Origin: Methylococcaceae bacterium | GTDB taxonomy: Bacteria; Pseudomonadota; Gammaproteobacteria; Methylococcales; Methylomonadaceae | Assembly (NCBI GenBank): GCA_006844705.1 | Contig: SPJS01000246.1 | Coordinates: forward strand, 1 to 36,130 | DNA length: 36,130 nucleotides | Reading direction: 5' to 3' | Shown here: positions 16,808-25,140 of the stretch, one piece after another | Layout: each line of letters begins with the position of its first letter | Position numbering within the stretch: the first letter of the stretch is position 1 | The notes under the pieces: generated by a model | Seen by the model: the letters and a program-made list of their open reading frames with translations, nothing else | The model's database searches: none | What the model was told of the DNA's origin: nothing | Program-made: the position numbers and the translations under genes

Positions 16808-17614
16808 ATGAACGAGCAAACCAGAACACAGAATATGGCGTTATATTGTGATTTTGAAAATGTCGCCCTGGGTGTTCGTGATGCCAAATATGAGGCATTT
16901 GATATCAACAAGGTTCTTGAACGCTTGTTGCTTAAAGGGAATATTGTTGCCAAAAAAGCGTATTGTGACTGGGATCGATATAAGGAATTTAAAACCACCA
17001 TGCACGAGGCGGCCTTCGAACTGGTCGAAATACCGCATGTGCGTCAAGCGGGCAAGAATTCAGCAGACATCCGCATGGTTGTGGATGCGCTCGATCTCTG
17101 TTATACCAAATCCCATGTAAACACCTTTGTGATTATTAGCGGCGACTCTGATTTTTCTGCGTTGGTCAGCAAACTACGGGAAAACAACAAGGTGGTGATT
17201 GGCGTCGGCGTCAAGAATTCTACCTCCGATTTGTTAATTGCCAATTGCGATGAATTTATTTTTTATGATGATCTGGTAAAGAAGAAGAAAAAGCCCCGCA
17301 AAACGTCATCCGAGAAAGACGTAAAGAAAGCCTCCCGTTCTTCTGAAGAAGAGGAAAAAAAACAGCAAGCGTTAGATTGGGTGATCGAAACGGTTGAAGA
17401 TTTATCTAAAGAGCGGGGTGAAGAAGAGAAAGTCTGGGGCTCGATGGTCAAACAGGCGTTAAAAAGACGAAAGCCGGGGTTTAACGAAACGTATCATGGT
17501 TTCCGTACTTTTGGTAAATTACTTGAGGAAGCGCAGCAGCGCAATTTATTAGCGCTCGAATTAGATGAGAAGTCTGGAGGATATATCATAAAAAGTATCA
17601 TCCAGGACGAATGA
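16808..17614 (+). CDS. NYN-domain putative RNase with C-terminal OST-HTH/LOTUS domain
   Basis: The protein has 268 residues. The NYN (PIN-like) nuclease fold covers about residues 10-155. Its acidic metal-binding residues are visible in YCDFENV (Asp15), SADIRMVVDALDL (about 94) and ISGDSDFSALV (about 115-119). A highly charged Lys/Glu/Ser linker (about 157-195) leads to a helical domain whose WGSMVKQALKRRKPGFNETY and GYIIKSI elements match OST-HTH/LOTUS, a fold known to bind RNA. NYN plus OST-HTH (LabA-like) is a common bacterial architecture, probably an RNA-processing or RNA-decay enzyme. The target is unknown. It starts 18 bp after the HdeD-like gene. Confidence 0.85.
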   Translation: MNEQTRTQNMALYCDFENVALGVRDAKYEAFDINKVLERLLLKGNIVAKKAYCDWDRYKEFKTTMHEAAFELVEIPHVRQAGKNSADIRMVVDALDLCYTKSHVNTFVIISGDSDFSALVSKLRENNKVVIGVGVKNSTSDLLIANCDEFIFYDDLVKKKKKPRKTSSEKDVKKASRSSEEEEKKQQALDWVIETVEDLSKERGEEEKVWGSMVKQALKRRKPGFNETYHGFRTFGKLLEEAQQRNLLALELDEKSGGYIIKSIIQDE

Positions 17615-17704
17615 TGACCACCCTGCGACGGATACATCATTAAATTGTTGCATTAGGTCTCTGTATTTAACTCAACACCAACCTATTTCAAGGGGAGCAA
17701 AATC

Positions 17705-18502
17705 ATGTGGCTCAAGGCAACGTGTAAACTCAGTTTTCAGATGGAAACCCCGACGCCGTTGATATTGATGCTGCGTCCTCGTAGCGGCGCCCAGCAATGG
17801 GTAGCCCTTGAATCCTATGCACTTGTGCCCTATGTGCCTGTGGTGGAATATACTGATAGCTATGGCAACCTCTGCCAACGTTTAGTCGCACCCTTAGGAG
17901 AATTCTCCATTCAAACCTCGGCAGAGGTGATGACCTCCACCACTATAGACACTGCGCCGGGCGATTTCTTTATTGAAATTCAGAATTTGCCGGAATCAGT
18001 GCTTGCCTATATACTGCCAAGCCGTTACTGCGAATCCGACCGGCTGGGTGACCTCGCCAGGGACATCGTAACGGGTCAGCAACTCGGCTATGATCAGGTC
18101 GCCAGTATCAATCAATGGATTCAGCAATTTATTCAATACGTGCCGGGGTCTAGTCATTTTCCGACCTCTGCAATTGAAGTTCAGGAACTTGGACAAGGCG
18201 TCTGCCGCGACCTGGCACACCTGGGCATCGCATTCTGCCGCAGTATCAGCATCCCCGCACGATTGGTTGTAGGCTACCTCTACGGCTTATACCCGATGGA
18301 TTTACACGCCTGGTTCGAGGCTTTTGTCGGAGGACGCTGGTACACATTTGATCCAACCCAGAGCGCACTTTGCGGCGGGCGCATTGCAATTGCCTATGGC
18401 CGGGATGCCGCTGATGTATCCATCTTTCATCAGTTTGGCGCGGGAAATATTTTAACTTGCATGGACGTTAAAGTTGAGTTGCTAGAGAATGCGTCCATTT
18501 AA
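17705..18502 (+). CDS. Transglutaminase-like cysteine protease-fold protein
   Basis: The protein has 265 residues. The transglutaminase core lies in the C-terminal half. Cys167 in GVCRDLAH, His201 in LHAWFEAF and Asp216 in FDPTQ form the expected catalytic triad. The N-terminal half is a beta-rich domain typical of bacterial members. There is no signal peptide, so it is probably cytoplasmic. GGGGAG lies seven bases before the ATG. Bacterial relatives are mostly uncharacterised peptidases or amidases, sometimes paired with circularly permuted ATP-grasp proteins, which are absent here. Its TAA stop (18500-18502) is part of the TTAA target site of a MITE remnant that begins right after it. Confidence 0.8.
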   Translation: MWLKATCKLSFQMETPTPLILMLRPRSGAQQWVALESYALVPYVPVVEYTDSYGNLCQRLVAPLGEFSIQTSAEVMTSTTIDTAPGDFFIEIQNLPESVLAYILPSRYCESDRLGDLARDIVTGQQLGYDQVASINQWIQQFIQYVPGSSHFPTSAIEVQELGQGVCRDLAHLGIAFCRSISIPARLVVGYLYGLYPMDLHAWFEAFVGGRWYTFDPTQSALCGGRIAIAYGRDAADVSIFHQFGAGNILTCMDVKVELLENASI

Positions 18503-18521
18503 GGAACCTCTGATTAAGTTG
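18499..18521 (+). mobile_element. MITE remnant E (one end only)
   Basis: TTAA plus 19 bases identical to the left end of the MITE family (GGAACCTCTGATTAAGTTG) lie at the stop codon of the transglutaminase-like gene. The similarity ends at 18521, so the rest of the element has been deleted. The remnant sits at the boundary between the plus-strand gene block and glcD. Confidence 0.75.
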
Positions 18522-18577
18522 CCGGCTTCGATACCCCGGACGCGTTGTACTTCAACACGCTCCATGTTCAGAAACTA

Positions 18578-20035
18578 TCAAAACCGCTCAATCTCAGGGT
18601 GTGGCATTTCACCATGATGCACATGCATGGCGCCGAATTCTGCGCAGCGGTGCAAGGTGGGAATGGCTTTGCCAGGGTTGAGCAGGCCTTTAGCGTCAAA
18701 CGCTGATTTCAGGGCGTGAAATTGTTGCAGCTCTAAGTTTTGAAATTGAATGCACATCTGGTTGATTTTCTCGATGCCTACGCCGTGCTCGCCGGTGATG
18801 GTACCGCCGTGTTGCACGCACAGCTCCAGAATGTTGCCGCCGAACGCTTCCGCTTTTTGTTTATCGCCCGGCTGTTCGCTGTCAAATAAAATCAGCGGGT
18901 GCAAGTTGCCGTCACCGGCATGGAAGACATTGGCGACGGCGAGTCCGTAGTGCTCAGACAAGCGGCGGATGCCCTGCAAGACTGCAGCAAGATGTTTACG
19001 AGGAATGGTGCCATCCATGCAGTAATAATCTGGCGACAACCGCCCGACTGCCGGAAAAGCGGACTTGCGACCGGCCCAGAATAATTGCCTTTCTGCTGCA
19101 TTGCCTGCGGTACGTACTGTGGTCGCTCCGGATACGGTCAGCACTTGAGTGACGGCCTTTGCCTCCGCCTCCACTTCACTATCACTGCCGTCCAGTTCGC
19201 AAATCAATATGGCTTCCGCATCCAGCGGATAACCGGCATGCGCAAAGGCTTCCGCCGCCTGAATCGCCGGTTTGTCCATCATTTCCAGTCCGGCCGGAAT
19301 AATGCCTTCGGCAATAATGTTGGCGACCGCCTGCCCGGCTTTGCCGACATCATCAAAGGCTGCCAGCAAGACCTGGATAGCCTGCGGTTTGGGTGTCAGT
19401 TTAACCAGCACTTCCACCACCACGCCCAGCAGCCCTTCCGAGCCGTGCATCAACGCCAGCAAGTCATAGCCTGGGGCATCCGGCGCGGCACTGCCGATCT
19501 CCAGCACCTCACCCTGTATAGTCACCACCTTTAAGGCGACCACATTATTCACCGTCAACCCGTACTTCAAGCAATGCACGCCGCCGGAATTTTCTGCGAC
19601 ATTACCGCCAACTGAACAGGCAATCTGCGACGAGGGATCAGGCGCATAAAACACATTCAAATCCGCGACCGCCTCAGACACCGCCAGATTGCGCACACCC
19701 GGCTGCACCCGTGCCAGCAGATTTTCTTCATCAATCTCCAGAATACGATTAAATCGGCTCAGTACCAATAACACCGCATCTTCACGCGGCGTCGCACCGC
19801 CAGACAACCCCGTCCCCGCACCCCGCGCAATAACCGGAATGTCCAGTTCGTGAGCATCTTTTAAAATCTGCTGTACCTGAGCAACCGTGTCTGGCAATAG
19901 CACCAGCCCGGGCTTTTGTTTAAATAACGTCAGGCCATCACACTCGTACGGAACGCGCTGTTCATCACGGAGCAAAATGTGTTCTTCGGGCAAATATTTT
20001 TTTAACCGTAATATCAACGGGACAAAATCAACCAC
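18578..20035 (-). CDS. glcD: Glycolate oxidase FAD-linked subunit GlcD
   Basis: The protein has 485 residues. FAD-binding residues are seen in ARGAGTGLSGGATP (about 69-82) and SVGGNVAENSGGVHCLKYG (about 140-158). The C-terminal FAD-linked oxidase domain has HAGDGNLHPLI and TGEHGVGIEKI, both with the histidines expected at the flavin site. GTG at 20035 is chosen as start because GGGAG ends six bases before it; the longer frame would start at TTG 20039-20041, which touches that site. With GlcE and GlcF it forms the glycolate oxidase. In this window it is cut off from them by five opposite-strand genes and a MITE remnant. Confidence 0.9.
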   Translation of the reverse strand: MVDFVPLILRLKKYLPEEHILLRDEQRVPYECDGLTLFKQKPGLVLLPDTVAQVQQILKDAHELDIPVIARGAGTGLSGGATPREDAVLLVLSRFNRILEIDEENLLARVQPGVRNLAVSEAVADLNVFYAPDPSSQIACSVGGNVAENSGGVHCLKYGLTVNNVVALKVVTIQGEVLEIGSAAPDAPGYDLLALMHGSEGLLGVVVEVLVKLTPKPQAIQVLLAAFDDVGKAGQAVANIIAEGIIPAGLEMMDKPAIQAAEAFAHAGYPLDAEAILICELDGSDSEVEAEAKAVTQVLTVSGATTVRTAGNAAERQLFWAGRKSAFPAVGRLSPDYYCMDGTIPRKHLAAVLQGIRRLSEHYGLAVANVFHAGDGNLHPLILFDSEQPGDKQKAEAFGGNILELCVQHGGTITGEHGVGIEKINQMCIQFQNLELQQFHALKSAFDAKGLLNPGKAIPTLHRCAEFGAMHVHHGEMPHPEIERF

Positions 20036-20206
20036 GGGCAACTCCCAAAATCTGGCACACCTAGACTATCTTTTAAACGGCAGATGTTCAATAATTTCTC
20101 AAAGATCATCAATTGAATTAATCGATAAGGACAGTACTCATCGCTGGACAAACAATGATTTTTTTATAACCTTATCTCATCTGCCCATTAAATTATCCAA
20201 ATCGCC

Positions 20207-21562
20207 ATGTCTGCCGCCCTCGATTTCACCTATCAATACGCTTTTCCTTCCGGCTTGCAAAACAAGCCTAAAGGGAAACCCACATTCTCGCTGGCCACCA
20301 GCAATCCTGAGCAGGCCAGCCCTTATTTCTTTGACGGCCAGGTAAAGTCACCTAGAATCATGGGCGATATGCTGCTGACATTAAGCGATGTGGTCAGAAC
20401 GCATTTTTTTCTTCCCCGCCCGGTGTTGCTGGATCCGGTATTAACCAGCAATGAAAACCTGTTGCGCCTGGAAGGCTTTAGCGGTTGTTGTGGCGTTTAT
20501 GCACGGGTTGACCTGCCTGCCGAAGCATTTGACGGTGAATGTCATCAGCGCGGCACCACCAATGTCGATTTCAATACGCCCATGCGGAATGCACTACTGC
20601 GCCTGCGGGATAATGAAGATGTGCAGTTTTCCGTTGGCAAGGATGCGGTTGTGCTCAGCCGAGAGGGCGAAAAAACTATAGAGAAAAAAGTTAAACTCCC
20701 ATTGCGCTGGATTAAAGGGTTTAGCGAGGTGCAATCGTATCAAACCGGGCTGGATCTTAATATGGAATGCAGCGCAACTGATGCCCTTCGTTTTGTTCGC
20801 AGCCTGCCCAATACCGCCCAGCCCAAAATGCCCAGTTTTGTAGTCAGTGCCGGGCGCAGCCTCAGGCTTAGTCAACGTGCGCAAAAAGGCGCGGTGCAAA
20901 TATGGGGTACGCATCGGGTTAAAGTGATCGAAGCCTTGTTGCCTCGCGCCAAGAGTTTGCGCGTATGGGCCCATCAGGACAACGGTATCAGCGCCTGGGA
21001 AGTGTGTTTTGCCAGTGGTTCATTTTTCCTGATGATCAGTCCGGAAGTGTATCGCGGCTTTTCCGGCGAAGGTCAACTATTATCCGATCTGGCCACACCG
21101 CCTTCTGAAAGCCTGATCAGCAAGGTGAAGACGCAGTTAAAATGGCAGTCGGAAATTAATATTGACTACATCTCAGATCAGTTAGATTTAAACCATTCTC
21201 AGGTCTCTGCAGCACTGGCTGTGCTTAGTAGCCGCGGGCTGGTGGGCTTTGATGCCGCACAACAACACTATTTCCATCGTGAACTGCCGTTTGATTTAAG
21301 CACCGTTGAAGACATGCAGCCACGCTTGAAAAACGCCCGCAAACTATTACAGAACAAGATTATTAAGCGGGTATCCGCAGTGGGAGTGAACCCGGCTGTC
21401 TATCAAATTCCGGGGACCGATATTGAGCATCGAGTAGAGCTGTCCGAACTCGGCGACCGCTGTACCTGTCCCTGGTACAGTAAATATCTTGGCAAACGTG
21501 GGCCGTGTAAACATATCCTGGCTGCACAACTTTTTCATGACGCATCCACTGAACATTCATGA
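20207..21562 (+). CDS. SWIM zinc-finger protein
   Basis: The protein has 451 residues. A SWIM finger of form CxC-xn-CxH lies near the C-terminus: CTCPWYSKYLGKRGPCKH (about 422-439). The central part (about 300-345) looks like a winged helix (INIDYISDQLDLNHSQVSAA, then LAVLSSRGLVGF). The N-terminal 280 residues match nothing I recognise. SWIM domains bind DNA or proteins. The stop overlaps the start of the next gene by four bases (ATGA), so the two products are translationally coupled and probably act together. The start at 20207 is 171 bp from the divergent glcD start; the ribosome binding site is weak. Confidence 0.8.
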   Translation: MSAALDFTYQYAFPSGLQNKPKGKPTFSLATSNPEQASPYFFDGQVKSPRIMGDMLLTLSDVVRTHFFLPRPVLLDPVLTSNENLLRLEGFSGCCGVYARVDLPAEAFDGECHQRGTTNVDFNTPMRNALLRLRDNEDVQFSVGKDAVVLSREGEKTIEKKVKLPLRWIKGFSEVQSYQTGLDLNMECSATDALRFVRSLPNTAQPKMPSFVVSAGRSLRLSQRAQKGAVQIWGTHRVKVIEALLPRAKSLRVWAHQDNGISAWEVCFASGSFFLMISPEVYRGFSGEGQLLSDLATPPSESLISKVKTQLKWQSEINIDYISDQLDLNHSQVSAALAVLSSRGLVGFDAAQQHYFHRELPFDLSTVEDMQPRLKNARKLLQNKIIKRVSAVGVNPAVYQIPGTDIEHRVELSELGDRCTCPWYSKYLGKRGPCKHILAAQLFHDASTEHS

Positions 21563-24500
21563 CACCTGAAGAACTCGAAAAGCGGGTACTGACTGCAAAA
21601 AATGCGACTGAAATTGTACAGGCATTCAAAGGAATGTCTCATACCGAGCGCAAATCACTGTCCACCACGGCAAGCAAACTTAAACCGCAAATTTATCGTG
21701 GAACACCCAGCAAAACAGCGTCGCCACTGCTAAAAAAGTATTTGCAAAAGCACAAAAACGATTGGAACAGTTCTCGCTTTAGTCCTGCGGCCCTGGTTAT
21801 GTATGCCGTTTGCCCGATATCACAATTAAAAAAGACTGACCTGATATTAAGCGGTTCATACCGTGAAGCTCTTGAAGACATCATGCTGGATCGCCGACCA
21901 GAATGGCTGGATGACTGGATTAACTACGATTTGGAAACAGAGTTCCCTACCCTCTCTTTTGACATGCTGCGAAACTGGATAAAGCAGGGCATCTGCCAAA
22001 AACCACAAAGCGAAGGTTATGCCCGCATGCTGGCCTGGCAGTTGATGTCCTTTCATTTTGGCAGTCAACGATACAGCTATCTGCCCATCAGTGAACGTCT
22101 GACCCGTGAACCTGATTTACTTGACGATGTCTGGTTGTTGTTTACATCGGAAAACCAGGCCTTTAATACCGAAAGCTGGTTTACCAACAACGCGCCGGAA
22201 AATTATGAAACCTGGCCGGAGGCATTAATCAAACTGTGTAAACAAGGCAAGCTGGACAGAAACCGCTTGCTGGACGCCTCACTGGAAGGCTTGATGCTTG
22301 ATATCAAACAAAATCAGTTATCCGGTTTTCATAAATTCCATGACCGCCTGACGCCCTCCATTGAGGAACGGGCGTCACGCCAGGCACTTTACCGTGATTT
22401 ACTGTGTCACAAAACCGCACACGTTGCCAAATTTGCCCTGACCGCACTGGGTAAACTTGAGAAGGCTGGCAAGCTGGAGATAGCGCCATTTATCCATGAA
22501 GTGTCATCGATATTTTATTTGCCGGTAAAAGGGAATGCCATTGCTGCACTCAAATTTATTAAACGTATCATCAAGGCGCATCCGCACTATAGCGAGCAAG
22601 GGCTAAATATCAGCCTGGAAGGTTTGCGTCATGAAAACCCGGATGTTCAGGCACAAACCCTGGATTTATTGGAACATCATGCACAGCATCTTACCCCGGA
22701 AATCAAACAGACCCTGGCAGATGCGGCGGGCTATCTGCCCGCATCCTTGCAACACCGTCTGCCGCCCTTGACCGACAATGTCCAAGACTCAGCTACCGAA
22801 CAGCGCGAACAGACGCCTGACGTTGCAGGACTCAAGTCCCGACTGCAACAGCTTTCCACAACACAGCGACAAGCCCTGGGACTGTCTGAATCGTTCCTGG
22901 ACGATGACTTTGTTTACCCGTCATTATCAGACAATATCCTTGATCATCAATTGCTCCCTGTTATTACCCCCATGACGCCCATTGCCAGCCGTGACGAATT
23001 GATTCAGGCGGTGTCACACGCGGTGGAGCATGTTGATTCAGCCGATGAGATTGAGCGTATCCTTGATGGGCTCAGTCGCTTCTGTAATGACCGGGGCGAT
23101 GATTTTAATGAAAAAACCGCACCGTTACTGCACCGCCTGGATAAAGGCGATGACCTGCAACGGCAAGAAGGCATTACCAATGGCTATGGAGGACTGCGAT
23201 TGGCAATAGCAGACTTATTACTCAGCTGGCTGAAAAACACATATTATCATTCCCCGGACGGCCAGTTTTTTTCTGCAGTCAACGCATTAAAACCCGCCAT
23301 CTCCAGAATCAACCAACTTACTATTCGGGTTGTTGACCGCAAACCTCTTCCTCTATTAGCCATGCCGACACACAGTGGTGGTTGGATTGATCCTGTCGTG
23401 TGGCTGTCTCGTCTGCAATCCTACGAAGATCATCAGTGGACGTTTGATCGTGCTGACTTTGTACTGTCCCTGCTACGCCTGACCCCTGATCATCGCCCGC
23501 AGGCTTTGCAATTAAGCAAACAACTTAACAGTCCAATTCAAAATGTTGTGAATTTTGCGCTGGGTGGCAATGCCCTCCCGCGTTTTAGGGACAGGAAAAA
23601 CTATGACTTCTGGGTTGCCGCCGCCCGCTGCCGGGATCCTTATGCCGACTGGCATGCTGTCTTCAAACCATTAAAACTAAATGATCCGTGGCCAGATAGC
23701 AGTCAACCGGGCAAGTGCCAGTGGCGCGCCTATCAGAAAGAACACACGAGGGCATACGGTAAAGGCAAAAACAAGCATGTTGAACACTGGAAAACACCAC
23801 AACTGGAGATTGATATTTCCACTCGGGATCAACCTGACCATTTAGGTACAAACAAGGCTTTTATCCACCATGTCGGCGAGAAGCTTTCACAAGCCTTCAG
23901 CACCGATTGGAAGCGCCTGCCCTGTGCTGCGCTCAACCAAACCAACAAGATTACCTATTTCTGGTCCAGCGATATCAACACCAGCTGGTCAGCCGCGTGG
24001 CTGGCCTATCAGTGGCCGCTTTACCCCAATGGCGCATACATTTTAGGCTGCAAACAACTGGATGGCCGCATTGATATGAACGCGAGCAGCGAAGAACCCG
24101 GACACGGCTATTTACACGCCTTGTTCCAGCCCAGACGACCCTGGCGAGAAGCCGGGCATTTACTGGTTTGTGTTGGACTGGCCAGCAAGGATGCCGATGT
24201 CAGGGGACTGGCGCTGGATGCGCTGATTGATGGCATAGAGCAAGGCTCAATTGATTTGCCCTTGTTAAAACAAACCTTCTGTAAATTATCAGAAGATGGC
24301 TGGCTTAAGTTAAACAGGCTGGAAGATAACCTATTGCAAATTTCCCGTATTTCCCTTTTGCATGCCTGGGTGATTAATCAACTACTGCAACACTGGATCA
24401 CTCAGGTTGACCCGAAACTACATAATATTGCCAAAATGCTGAATGTCCTGCTGGAAACCCAGGCGACAATCAAACAAACACTGACCAAATCTACTGCGGC

Positions 24501-24645
24501 AGCATTACAGCAATTTACCGGAAAAAATAAAGCCGGCAAACTGGCCAGTCAAATTCTGGCATTGACGCAAAACAGCCCTGACAACATGCATCAAATTAAA
24601 TTGCTGGCTGTAGAGTACCGGCTAAACGCAGCATTGATGTCATGA
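21559..24645 (+). CDS. Large HEAT-like repeat protein (DUF6493-type), partner of the SWIM protein
   Basis: The protein has 1028 residues, is soluble, and shows no signal peptide, membrane helix or nucleotide-binding motif. Helical pairs of HEAT type are visible at about 285-400 (for example HKTAHVAKFALTALGKLEKA and NPDVQAQTLDLLEHHAQHLT) and near the C-terminus (ADVRGLALDALIDGIEQGSI). The organisation resembles DUF6493-type proteins that are encoded beside SWIM proteins in other bacteria. I assign the family from memory of its pattern, not from an alignment. Its ATG overlaps the SWIM gene stop. No AAA (MoxR) or VWA gene, a frequent companion of SWIM genes, is present in the window. Function is unknown. 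Confidence 0.7.
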   Translation: MTPEELEKRVLTAKNATEIVQAFKGMSHTERKSLSTTASKLKPQIYRGTPSKTASPLLKKYLQKHKNDWNSSRFSPAALVMYAVCPISQLKKTDLILSGSYREALEDIMLDRRPEWLDDWINYDLETEFPTLSFDMLRNWIKQGICQKPQSEGYARMLAWQLMSFHFGSQRYSYLPISERLTREPDLLDDVWLLFTSENQAFNTESWFTNNAPENYETWPEALIKLCKQGKLDRNRLLDASLEGLMLDIKQNQLSGFHKFHDRLTPSIEERASRQALYRDLLCHKTAHVAKFALTALGKLEKAGKLEIAPFIHEVSSIFYLPVKGNAIAALKFIKRIIKAHPHYSEQGLNISLEGLRHENPDVQAQTLDLLEHHAQHLTPEIKQTLADAAGYLPASLQHRLPPLTDNVQDSATEQREQTPDVAGLKSRLQQLSTTQRQALGLSESFLDDDFVYPSLSDNILDHQLLPVITPMTPIASRDELIQAVSHAVEHVDSADEIERILDGLSRFCNDRGDDFNEKTAPLLHRLDKGDDLQRQEGITNGYGGLRLAIADLLLSWLKNTYYHSPDGQFFSAVNALKPAISRINQLTIRVVDRKPLPLLAMPTHSGGWIDPVVWLSRLQSYEDHQWTFDRADFVLSLLRLTPDHRPQALQLSKQLNSPIQNVVNFALGGNALPRFRDRKNYDFWVAAARCRDPYADWHAVFKPLKLNDPWPDSSQPGKCQWRAYQKEHTRAYGKGKNKHVEHWKTPQLEIDISTRDQPDHLGTNKAFIHHVGEKLSQAFSTDWKRLPCAALNQTNKITYFWSSDINTSWSAAWLAYQWPLYPNGAYILGCKQLDGRIDMNASSEEPGHGYLHALFQPRRPWREAGHLLVCVGLASKDADVRGLALDALIDGIEQGSIDLPLLKQTFCKLSEDGWLKLNRLEDNLLQISRISLLHAWVINQLLQHWITQVDPKLHNIAKMLNVLLETQATIKQTLTKSTAAALQQFTGKNKAGKLASQILALTQNSPDNMHQIKLLAVEYRLNAALMS

Positions 24646-25140
24646 CCTGACTTACTCAGCACATTTACGTTCCTTATTCTTTCAGCCATCAGCTTAGAGC
24701 AGAAGTCCAGGCTTAAACAGTTCAATGGCCCTCTTCTCTTCTATTGATGGTGTAGCCGTCCACGGCACGCTATAGCTTCCTGACGGCTATGATGCTGCGG
24801 CAGACAACATTCCTTTAGTTCTTCCTGATTACCCACAACCCTCAGCAACATAGCGACTCCCAGATTAAAACAATTCAATTTTAATTCCAGCAGTCAAAAC
24901 CGAAGCTGGATTGGGCAATGAGGTGAAAGTAAGCTATTATTTTTTTTCTTTGAAAACACGCTTACCGATCCCATATACATCTCAGCACAACAATTATCAA
25001 AATTGCTAAATCATGACTGCATTCTGAATACAGACAACTATTATTGAAAAATATTTTTATGGTTCTTAATCCTATAGGCTGAATATAACACCTGATATCT
25101 TATTGCTTAAACTCAGATAGATTTGATTAATTGGTTATAT
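24646..25140. other. Intergenic region with one inverted repeat
   Basis: This 495-bp stretch lies between the converging HEAT-like and P-type ATPase genes. TAGCCGTC (24753-24760) and GACGGCTA (24782-24789) form an 8-bp inverted repeat that could be a terminator-like hairpin, without a T-run. No gene, RNA or repeat copy was recognised in the rest, which is AT-rich. Confidence 0.45.
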
